Assembly (NCBI GenBank): GCA_029858145.1
Contig: JAOUFP010000138.1
Location: 1 to 7,303, forward strand
Length of the DNA stretch: 7,303 bases
Source of the DNA: Nitrospirota bacterium
GTDB taxonomy: Bacteria > Nitrospirota > Thermodesulfovibrionia > Thermodesulfovibrionales > UBA6898
Reading direction: 5' to 3'
Shown: positions 1 to 6,345 of the stretch, one piece after another
Layout: the number at the start of each line of letters is the position of its first letter
Numbering within the stretch: position 1 is the first letter of the stretch
Translations under genes and position numbers: made by a program
The notes under the pieces: generated by a model
What the model saw: the letters and a program-made list of their open reading frames with translations, nothing else
Told to the model about the DNA's origin: nothing
Databases searched by the model: none

Positions 1-2
1 TT

Positions 3-734
3 ACCGACGTGCTCGGAACACAGGCGATTGCGAACGCTGTATTAAAGCACTCCGATACGGTTGAAAGGTTTGTCCATATTTCAACCTCGGAGGTTTATGG
101 CACTGCGCTGAAAGACCCAATGGATGAAGAACATCCGCTCAATCCCACAACACCATACGCGGCCGCGAAGGCGGGCGCGGACAGACTTGTCTATTCATAT
201 GTTGAATCTTATGGCATCCCGGGAGTCATCATCAGGCCGTTCAACAATTATGGGCCTCATCAGCATCTTGAAAAAGTAATTCCCCGTTTTATTACAAGTG
301 CGATTTTGAAAGAGCCACTAACGATTCACGGAGATGGTTCAGCTGCAAGGGATTGGATTTTTGTCGAGGATACGGCGAAAGCGGTAGATCAAGCCATGCA
401 TGCACAACTGAACGCCGTAAAAGGTGAAGTCTTTAATGCCGGAACTGGCATAACCATAAGCGTTCTTGATATTGCCAAAAAAATTATTGAACTATTTGGG
501 CTTGATCATACATACCTTCAGTATATGGAAGAGAGATTTGGTCAGGTCCAGAACCATATATCATCAACCGAAAAAGCAGAAAAACAGTTAGGATTTAAGG
601 CAAAGGTTATGTTTGATGAAGGACTGTTGAAAACCATTGAATGGTATAAAAACAATAGAGACTTTTGGGAAAAGCAGATGGCAATGAGAAAAGTGCCTGT
701 AAAAAATAAATCCGGAGAAATCGTCTGGTATTAG
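3..734 (+). CDS. NAD-dependent epimerase/dehydratase of the extended SDR family, 5' truncated by the window edge
   Basis: This is the C-terminal part, about 243 residues, of an extended short-chain dehydrogenase/reductase acting on a nucleotide-activated sugar, in the group of dTDP-glucose/GDP-mannose 4,6-dehydratases, UDP-glucuronate decarboxylases and 4-epimerases. The frame stays open to the left edge (Thr-Asp before the GTG at 9), so that GTG is internal. The roughly 80-100 missing residues would hold the Gly-rich NAD-binding motif. Counting from the codon at 9, I see STSEVYG at 25-31, the catalytic YAAAK at 50-54, RPFNNYGPHQ at 76-85, a nucleotide-binding stretch IPRFI...GDGSAARDWIFVEDTA at 91-123, and NAGTG at 143-147. 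The Thr-Ser-Glu triad at 26-28 resembles GDP-mannose dehydratase and UDP-glucuronate decarboxylase more than RmlB, which has Thr-Asp-Glu. The exact substrate cannot be told. The 3' half is AT-richer than the following genes. Family call firm, substrate open. Confidence 0.9.
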   Translation, partial: TDVLGTQAIANAVLKHSDTVERFVHISTSEVYGTALKDPMDEEHPLNPTTPYAAAKAGADRLVYSYVESYGIPGVIIRPFNNYGPHQHLEKVIPRFITSAILKEPLTIHGDGSAARDWIFVEDTAKAVDQAMHAQLNAVKGEVFNAGTGITISVLDIAKKIIELFGLDHTYLQYMEERFGQVQNHISSTEKAEKQLGFKAKVMFDEGLLKTIEWYKNNRDFWEKQMAMRKVPVKNKSGEIVWY

Positions 735-821
735 GTGAATAACAGATTGCTCATCTGATAGCCTGTTTATCCCGGCTTAAACTGCATTTCTTGCCCTGCG
801 CTCCTGTGTTAAAATACACAG
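735..821. other. Intergenic spacer between the epimerase gene and uvrA
   Basis: This is an 87-base gap. It holds a weak 5-bp hairpin (CAGAT 743-747 with ATCTG 753-757) that lacks a following T-run, so I do not call a terminator. TTGCCC at 791-796 resembles a -35 box but sits only 13 bases from the TAAAAT at 810-815, too close for a normal sigma-70 pair. The last 18 bases are the inverted repeat listed separately. Confidence 0.6.
804..821. promoter_or_regulatory. Operator-like inverted repeat surrounding a -10-like box at the uvrA start
   Basis: CTGTGT (804-809) and ACACAG (816-821) are perfect reverse complements separated by TAAAAT (810-815). The site ends on the base before the uvrA ATG. 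TAAAAT matches TANNNT and five of six bases of TATAAT. A protein on the palindrome would cover the -10 and the start site, which suggests a repressor. The core TGTGT-N6-ACACA has the geometry of a CRP/FNR-family site (TGTGA-N6-TCACA). The outer CTG...CAG recalls a LexA box but with 12 bases between instead of 10. Transcribed from upstream, it could also form a 6-bp hairpin just before the AUG. The palindrome is seen directly; the binding protein is unknown. Confidence 0.5.
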
Positions 822-3614
822 ATGTCCAAAAATGAACTGATTATCACCGGTGCGCGGCAGAATAATCTCAAAAACATAAGTCTCCGGCTTCCCCACAATA
901 AAGTCATCGTCATCACCGGCGTGTCCGGTTCAGGGAAGTCGTCGCTCGCCTTTGACACGATCTTTGCCGAAGGCCAATGGCGCTTCATAGAATCCCTTTC
1001 CACCTATGCCAGGCTCTTTCTCGAGAAGCTTGACCGGCCGGATGTCGATTCGATCCAGAACATCAGGCCCGCGATCGCCCTCGAGCAGAAAAATCCTGTG
1101 CGCGGCTCCCGTTCGACGGTCGGCACCCTGACGGAACTCTATGAACTCTTCAGGATACTTTTCGCGAAGATCGCTACGCCTTTCTGTCCCCGCTGCGGCA
1201 GTGAGATACGCAAGTGGGACCCGTCGCAGATTATCTCGGAACTCCTCGAAAAATTCTCCGGCAGCAGGGCGGTAATAATGTTCCGCACAACAGAGCCGGC
1301 GGAAGAACTCAGGAAAAAGGGGTTTTACAGGGTCTGGCACGACAACGAAACCGTCGATATGGCTGAACTGCCCGGGACGGAACATCCCCCGTTTGATATC
1401 GTGCTTGACAGGCTCGTGATAAAAGACGAACCGAGGCTCTCTGATTCAATCGAGATGGCTTGGCGGGAAGGAAGAGGAAAGATCAAGATCGCGGTCTTGC
1501 AGGGCGAAGACATACCGGACAATGCCCAAAAATTTTTGATCAAACAATTTTCCTCTGAAAATGCATGCGAAGAATGTAATATCGCCCTCCCCGCACCCTC
1601 TTCTCTTCTTTTTTCCTTTAATCACCCTGTCGGTGCCTGTCCGGAGTGCAAGGGCTTCGGCAATACGCTGCGCTATGATGAAGAGCTGATCATCCCGGAT
1701 AATTCCCTCTCCCTTTCAAAAGGTGCGATCGACCCCTGGAATAAGCCTGCGTATACCTGGTGGAAGAAACAGATGATTGCAGGCGCAAAGAAATCGGGAA
1801 TCGACGTTAAAAAACCTTTCAAGGATTTTTCTCCAGACGAAAAGGAAAAACTGTTCAAGGGGACCAGTGATTTTTACGGCATCGATGATTTCTTCGAGGA
1901 CATGGAGGGGAGGAGATATAAGCTCCACGTCAGGGTGTTCCTGAGCAGATACAGGAGAGGGATTACCTGCCCTGCCTGTCATGGGAAAAGGTTGAAGGAA
2001 GAGGCATTGTCCTACAAGGTGGCGGGGCTGGACATCTCCGAGCTCTGCAGGATGCCGATTTCAGACTGTTCACGATTTTTTGAAGATGTTGACCTGTCCC
2101 CCTTTCAAAAGGATGTCGCGAAGGAGCTTATCCGGCAGATATCAATGAAGCTCCAGTTTCTGGAAAAGGTCGGGCTGGAATATCTTACGCTTGAACGCTA
2201 CGGGAAAACGCTGTCAGGGGGAGAATATCAGAGGATAAACCTCTCAAACCAGCTCTCCTCACTTTTGACCGGCACGCTCTACGTCCTTGATGAGCCGACC
2301 GTCGGACTGCACGCGAGGGACACCGACAGGGTCTCCCGGATCTTGAGGCGTCTCGCGGACCTCGGCAACACGGTGCTTGTGGTGGAGCACGACCGGGGGA
2401 TCATAGAGTCTGCTGAGTGGGTCGTCGAACTCGGCCCCGGCGGGGGACATATGGGAGGCGAGGTAGTCTTCTCGGGGAAGTCAGAAGATTTCCTGAAGAC
2501 TGATTCATTGACCGCGCGGTACATGAAGGGGATTGAATACGTTGCGGTGCCTTCAAAGCAGAGGGAGTTTTCCGGCGAAACGCTTACGCTCCATCGAGCT
2601 TCGGGGAACAACCTCAAGGGTGTAACCCTGAGCATCCCCCTGAAGAGACTCACCGCGGTTACCGGCGTCTCGGGCTCGGGCAAGAGCAGCCTCGTAGTGG
2701 AGACGCTTTACAGGGCCCTTGCCAAAAAATTCAGAACCGGCAATGAACCTTCTTTGCCTTATGAGAAAATTGAAGGTGATGAGTACCTCAAAGGGGTGAA
2801 ACTCATCGACCAGTCGCCCATAGGCCGGAGTCCGCGCTCGAATCCGGTCACCTATCTGAAGATCTTCGACCATATCAGAAGGCTCTTTTCAGCACAGAAA
2901 GAGGCGAAGGCATATGGTTACGGCCCGGGATTTTTCTCCTTCAATGTGCCGGGCGGCAGATGTGAAACCTGCAAAGGCGGGGGGTATGAATTGATGGAGA
3001 TGTATTTTTTTGAGGACCTGTATATAAAATGCGAAAAATGCGACGGAAAAAGATACCGGCCGGAGGCGCTGCGCATCACCTACAGGCACAAGAACATCCA
3101 CGATATCCTGAACATGACGGTTGAAGAAGCGAGTCTGCTGTTTGAAGACCAGCCCGCCATTATCGCCAAACTGAGACTGATGCTGGACACAGGGCTTGGG
3201 TATCTCCGTCTCGGGCAGCCTGCCACAACGCTTTCCGGCGGTGAGGCCCAGCGTCTGAAGATCTGCTCTGAGATGGGCAGCCATCCCCCTGGCAAGGCAG
3301 GACACGGAGGAGGCAAGGGAAATTATCTGTATATACTCGACGAACCTACTGTCGGGCTTCATTTTGCCGATGTCCAGGCGCTGCTCAATATCCTGAACAG
3401 GCTCGTCGAAACCGGCAATTCGGTGGTCCTTATAGAGCATAACCTCGATATCGTCAAGGCCGCGGACTGGATCGTGGATATCGGCCCTGAGGGAGGGGAC
3501 AACGGAGGGAGGATAATTTTTGAGGGCACCCCTGAGGATATCGTCAACGCGGGGCATTCCTACACAGGGAAGTATCTGAAAGGTTTCTTTGATCTGTCGA
3601 TTGAAAAAACATAG
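822..3614 (+). CDS. uvrA: UvrA-family excinuclease ABC subunit A, divergent, full length
   Basis: This is a DNA-damage-sensing ATPase; UvrA dimers recognise lesions and load UvrB in nucleotide excision repair. At 930 residues it is near the usual 940. In order: Walker A GVSGSGKSS 33-41; Cys122/Cys125; a UvrB-contact-like region about 130-245; zinc module Cys249/252/273/276; Cys383/386, probably pairing with Cys122/125; signature LSGGEYQR 464-471; Walker B LYVLDEP 486-492; His523; second Walker A 615-623; IDQSPIGRSPRSNP 662-675; zinc module Cys714/717/737/740; LSGGEAQR 804-811; LYILDEP 836-842; His873. Both ATPase sites look intact. Compared with remembered housekeeping UvrA, the Arg-Lys-Gly-Glu stretch before KKGFYRV (165-171) is missing, the insertion region has RRYKLHVRVFLSRYRRG (364-380) instead of the usual sequence, residues 88-92 read EQKNP, and 819-834 is a Gly-rich extra loop. 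It may be a paralogue beside a standard uvrA elsewhere. The start is fixed by alignment to the UvrA N-terminus (GARQNNLKNI), yet no Shine-Dalgarno precedes it. Confidence 0.93.
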   Translation: MSKNELIITGARQNNLKNISLRLPHNKVIVITGVSGSGKSSLAFDTIFAEGQWRFIESLSTYARLFLEKLDRPDVDSIQNIRPAIALEQKNPVRGSRSTVGTLTELYELFRILFAKIATPFCPRCGSEIRKWDPSQIISELLEKFSGSRAVIMFRTTEPAEELRKKGFYRVWHDNETVDMAELPGTEHPPFDIVLDRLVIKDEPRLSDSIEMAWREGRGKIKIAVLQGEDIPDNAQKFLIKQFSSENACEECNIALPAPSSLLFSFNHPVGACPECKGFGNTLRYDEELIIPDNSLSLSKGAIDPWNKPAYTWWKKQMIAGAKKSGIDVKKPFKDFSPDEKEKLFKGTSDFYGIDDFFEDMEGRRYKLHVRVFLSRYRRGITCPACHGKRLKEEALSYKVAGLDISELCRMPISDCSRFFEDVDLSPFQKDVAKELIRQISMKLQFLEKVGLEYLTLERYGKTLSGGEYQRINLSNQLSSLLTGTLYVLDEPTVGLHARDTDRVSRILRRLADLGNTVLVVEHDRGIIESAEWVVELGPGGGHMGGEVVFSGKSEDFLKTDSLTARYMKGIEYVAVPSKQREFSGETLTLHRASGNNLKGVTLSIPLKRLTAVTGVSGSGKSSLVVETLYRALAKKFRTGNEPSLPYEKIEGDEYLKGVKLIDQSPIGRSPRSNPVTYLKIFDHIRRLFSAQKEAKAYGYGPGFFSFNVPGGRCETCKGGGYELMEMYFFEDLYIKCEKCDGKRYRPEALRITYRHKNIHDILNMTVEEASLLFEDQPAIIAKLRLMLDTGLGYLRLGQPATTLSGGEAQRLKICSEMGSHPPGKAGHGGGKGNYLYILDEPTVGLHFADVQALLNILNRLVETGNSVVLIEHNLDIVKAADWIVDIGPEGGDNGGRIIFEGTPEDIVNAGHSYTGKYLKGFFDLSIEKT

Positions 3615-3629
3615 TATTTACAGTATCCT
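3601..3629 (+). promoter_or_regulatory. Possible sigma-70 promoter for the importer operon, inside the uvrA 3' end
   Basis: TTGAAA (3601-3606, five of six to TTGACA) is followed after 17 bases by TATCCT (3624-3629, four of six to TATAAT), which would start transcription near 3636. The -35 lies inside the last uvrA codons. A second -10-like TAAAAT sits at 3631-3636 but has no good -35. If used, this promoter gives a leader of about 55 bases to the ATG at 3693 and rules out the ATG at 3639 as a normal start. The match is suggestive only, and co-transcription from uvrA is equally possible across the 24-base gap. Confidence 0.3.
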
Positions 3630-3638
3630 TTAAAATCC

Positions 3639-5342
3639 ATGGAAAAAATGTCCTCTTTCGGGAAAATGCCTTCCTTCAGTCTCCCCTTTACAATGGGTAA
3701 ATACAGGACAGTGTTTTTTCTTGCCCTTTTTTTGATAATCGCCCTTTCCCCATCCTGCAAAGACAGGCCAAAGGCGGTGAACTCCACAGGCCTTGAAAAC
3801 AGCACAGGTGAGCCTGCCTACGGCGATTCTTTAATAGAAGGGACTATCGGGGAGCCGAGCATACTGATCCCCATGCTCGCGGGAGACAGCGCCTCTCACA
3901 GCGTCGCGGGACTGATCTTCAACGGCCTCGTGAAATACGACACAGACCTCAGCGTCATCGGCGACCTCGCTGAATCGTGGGACATTTCACCGGACGGGCT
4001 TGTCATCACCTTCCATTTACGGAAAGGGGTCAAATGGGCTGACGGAGTCGAGTTCACTGCCGACGACGTGATGTTCGGCTACAAAACGATCATAGATGAA
4101 AAGACCCCCACCGCATACAGCGAAGATTTCCGGCAGGTCAAAAAGGCTGAAGTCCTCGACAGGCATACGTTCAGGGTCACGTACGAAAAGCCCTTCGCAC
4201 CGGCGCTCACTTCCTGGGGCAATCTGGCGATTCTCCCCGGACACCTGCTCGAAGGCAAAGACATCACAAAAAGCGATCTGGGAAGGAACCCCGTCGGCAT
4301 GGGGCCTTACAGACTCAGAAAATGGGCCGCGGGCCAGGAGCTGGTGCTCGATTCATACCATGATTATTTCGAAGGAAGGCCGTATATCGATCACTACATC
4401 TACCGGGTAATCCCCGACTCCGCAACCATGTTCCTCGAACTGCAGGCAGGCGGGATCGACATGATGGGGCTCACCCCTATCCAGTACACGAAGCAGACAA
4501 ACACGGTTTTCTTCAGGAAAAATTTCCAGAAATTCCGCTATCCCACCTTTGCCTATACGCACATGGCCTTTAACCTCAGGCACCCTTTCTTTAAAGACAA
4601 GCGTGTGCGGCAGGCGATCGGATACGCGATAGATAAAAGCGAAATAGTGGACGTGGTCCTCTTCGGTCTGGGAACCCCTGCTACAGGGCCTTACGTGCCC
4701 AATACCTGGCCGTATAACCCGGACGTGAAAAAATACGAATACAATCCGGAGAAGGCAAAGCAGCTTCTGAAAGAGGCCGGCTGGGAAGACACCGACGGCG
4801 ACGGAATTCTGGACAAAGACGGGAATCCTTTTAAATTCACGATCCTCACGAACATGGGGAACACCCTCAGGAAAAACACCGCGACGATTATACAGTGGAG
4901 GCTTGAGAAGATCGGCATTAAGGTGGACATACGGGCGCTCGAATGGTCTGCGTTTATCAATAATTTTATCGACAAGAAACGTTTTGAGGCGGTGCTCCTC
5001 GGGTGGAGCATAGGCCTTGATCCCGATCAGTATGATATCTGGCACTCATCAAAGACAAAGGAAAAGGAATTCAATTTTATCAGCTACAGCAATCCTGAAG
5101 TGGATGAACTCCTCGAGAAGGGGCGCAGGACATTTGATATTGAGGAGAGGAAGAAGGCATATTTCAGAATTCAGGAGATACTCGCGGACGAACTCCCTTA
5201 TATCTTCCTGTACGTGCCTGATGCCACGCCGATTGTGCATGCCCGTTTTAAGGGGATAAAGCCGTCTCCGATAGGGATAAGCTATAATTTGCCGAAATGG
5301 TATGTGCCGGAAAAACTCCAAAGGCACAGGATGGAGCCATAG
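3639..5342 (+). CDS. Peptide/nickel-type ABC importer substrate-binding lipoprotein (SBP family 5, OppA/DppA-like)
   Basis: This is the extracytoplasmic receptor that captures oligopeptides or a similar ligand and hands it to the two permeases encoded next. In the longest reading (567 residues) a lipoprotein signal is seen: MGKYR at 19-23, hydrophobic 24-36, then Ser-Pro-Ser-Cys with Cys40 as the likely lipidated residue. Starting at Met19 (base 3693) gives a tidy 22-residue signal through the Cys and is my preferred start; the coordinates show the longest frame. No convincing Shine-Dalgarno precedes any candidate ATG. A short NSTGLE/NSTGEP linker (48-59) follows the Cys. Family hallmarks are EPSILIPML (72-80), LAESWDISPDGLVITFHLRKGVKWADG (110-136), MGPYRLRKW (221-229), MAFNLRHPFFKDKRVRQAIGYAID (309-332), GWEDTDGDGILDKDG (381-395) and YIFLYVP (521-527). 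The Asp-rich stretch 384-394 resembles a calcium loop and is common in this family. Peptide, nickel or sugar ligand cannot be decided from sequence. Confidence 0.93.
   Translation: MEKMSSFGKMPSFSLPFTMGKYRTVFFLALFLIIALSPSCKDRPKAVNSTGLENSTGEPAYGDSLIEGTIGEPSILIPMLAGDSASHSVAGLIFNGLVKYDTDLSVIGDLAESWDISPDGLVITFHLRKGVKWADGVEFTADDVMFGYKTIIDEKTPTAYSEDFRQVKKAEVLDRHTFRVTYEKPFAPALTSWGNLAILPGHLLEGKDITKSDLGRNPVGMGPYRLRKWAAGQELVLDSYHDYFEGRPYIDHYIYRVIPDSATMFLELQAGGIDMMGLTPIQYTKQTNTVFFRKNFQKFRYPTFAYTHMAFNLRHPFFKDKRVRQAIGYAIDKSEIVDVVLFGLGTPATGPYVPNTWPYNPDVKKYEYNPEKAKQLLKEAGWEDTDGDGILDKDGNPFKFTILTNMGNTLRKNTATIIQWRLEKIGIKVDIRALEWSAFINNFIDKKRFEAVLLGWSIGLDPDQYDIWHSSKTKEKEFNFISYSNPEVDELLEKGRRTFDIEERKKAYFRIQEILADELPYIFLYVPDATPIVHARFKGIKPSPIGISYNLPKWYVPEKLQRHRMEP
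5333..5336 (+). promoter_or_regulatory. Ribosome binding site of permease 1
   Basis: GGAG lies six bases before the ATG at 5343, inside the last codons of the binding-protein gene. It supports that ATG, which directly follows the upstream TAG and implies coupled translation. It contrasts with the first two full genes of the window, which lack a clear Shine-Dalgarno. Confidence 0.7.
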
Positions 5343-6341
5343 ATGGTGTTGTATCTCGCAAAGCGGCTGCTTGAGATGATTCCGACGCTGCTCGGCATCA
5401 CGTTAATATCTTTTTTTATCATACATCTCGCTCCCGGAAAGCCGACCGATATCCTTACAGAGCTGAACCCGAAGATCACTCCTGAGGCCAGGGAGAGGCT
5501 TGAAAAGATTTACGGGCTCGACAAGCCGGTAATCGTCCAGTACGGACTGTGGCTGAAGCGGATCGTCAGGCTCGACTTCGGCGAATCATTCTCAACAGAC
5601 AGAAGGCCTGTCATGGAAAAGATCTGGGACAGAAAACAGCCGCTGCTCGACAGGAGGCTCTTCATCACGTTTATGCTGAATCTGCTGTCGATGGTCATCA
5701 TCTTTCTTGTTGCCATCCCGATAGGAATTACCTCTGCAACTCACCAGAACACCCTCTATGACAGGATTACAACGACCGGCGTCTTCATCGGGTTTGCCAT
5801 GCCGTCTTTCTGGCTGGCGCTCCTGCTGATGATGCTCTTCGGGGTGTATCTCGACCTGCTCCCCATATCGGGCTTGAAGTCCATGAATTACGACTCCTTA
5901 TCTGTTGCAGGCCGGATATGGGACAGGCTCAGCCATCTGATCCTTCCTGTCTTCGTATCCTCTTTCGGCGGGCTCGCAGGCCTCTCACGGTATATGCGGA
6001 GCAATATGCTTGAGGTGATACGGCAGGACTATGTGACAGTCGCAAGGGCAAAAGGGCTGCCGGAAAATGAGGTGATCTACAGGCACGCATTCAGAAACGC
6101 GCTTTTGCCGATTATCACCCTCCTCGGCCTCTCGGTGCCAGGGCTGATAGGCGGCAGCGTGATATTTGAGAATATCTTCGGGATCCCGGGGATGGGCCAG
6201 CTGTTTTATATGAGCGTCATGACAAGGGACTATACCATGATCATGGGCATCCTGACGATCGGCGCGATCCTGACACTCCTGGGAAACCTGCTGGCAGACC
6301 TCGGATATATGCTTGCGGACCCGAGGATAAGGACGAAATAA
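5343..6341 (+). CDS. ABC importer permease, DppB/OppB-like
   Basis: This is an inner-membrane channel subunit (332 residues, typical length is about 305-340) that pairs with the next permease for peptide-type uptake. Membrane segments appear at roughly 10-29, 107-131, 144-170, 197-213, 258-277 and 298-322. The N-terminus has the DppB pattern (Lys-Arg-Leu-Leu, IPTLLGITLISFFIIHLAPG 13-32), followed by a periplasmic part with YGLDKPVIVQY (57-67) and LDFGESF (77-83). The ATPase-contact EAA loop is at about 229-257 (DYVTVARAKG...RNALLP), with Gly238 at the conserved position. IFGIPGMGQLF (278-288) and the closing LADPRIR (324-330) are further hallmarks. It starts directly after the binding-protein stop codon, with a GGAG six bases upstream, so it is in the same operon. 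The substrate follows that of the binding protein and is unproven. Confidence 0.94.
   Translation: MVLYLAKRLLEMIPTLLGITLISFFIIHLAPGKPTDILTELNPKITPEARERLEKIYGLDKPVIVQYGLWLKRIVRLDFGESFSTDRRPVMEKIWDRKQPLLDRRLFITFMLNLLSMVIIFLVAIPIGITSATHQNTLYDRITTTGVFIGFAMPSFWLALLLMMLFGVYLDLLPISGLKSMNYDSLSVAGRIWDRLSHLILPVFVSSFGGLAGLSRYMRSNMLEVIRQDYVTVARAKGLPENEVIYRHAFRNALLPIITLLGLSVPGLIGGSVIFENIFGIPGMGQLFYMSVMTRDYTMIMGILTIGAILTLLGNLLADLGYMLADPRIRTK
6329..6333 (+). promoter_or_regulatory. Probable ribosome binding site of permease 2
   Basis: AAGGA lies 12 bases before the ATG at 6346, a little farther than usual, within the last codons of permease 1. It is the only purine-rich site near that start. The alignment of the encoded N-terminus with the OppC/DppC family supports the ATG independently. 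Confidence 0.45.
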
Positions 6342-6345
6342 CAAT

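Noticed and set aside
9..11. GTG as the start of the epimerase gene
   Set aside because: The frame is open to the left edge and the Rossmann Gly-rich motif is missing, so the gene clearly begins outside the window.
743..757. Hairpin after the epimerase gene as an intrinsic terminator
   Set aside because: It has only a 5-bp, AT-containing stem with no T-run after it.
804..821. Standard E. coli-type LexA box before uvrA
   Set aside because: The CTG and CAG triplets are 12 bases apart rather than 10. It is kept only as a palindrome of unknown partner.
2889..3557. 222-codon minus-strand open frame inside uvrA
   Set aside because: It lies opposite conserved ATPase motifs of UvrA and encodes nothing recognisable. 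It is a by-product of codon bias.
4353..5045. 230-codon minus-strand open frame inside the binding-protein gene
   Set aside because: It lies wholly opposite a gene with strong family motifs, and its translation (His, Arg, Val and Pro rich) shows no recognisable domain.
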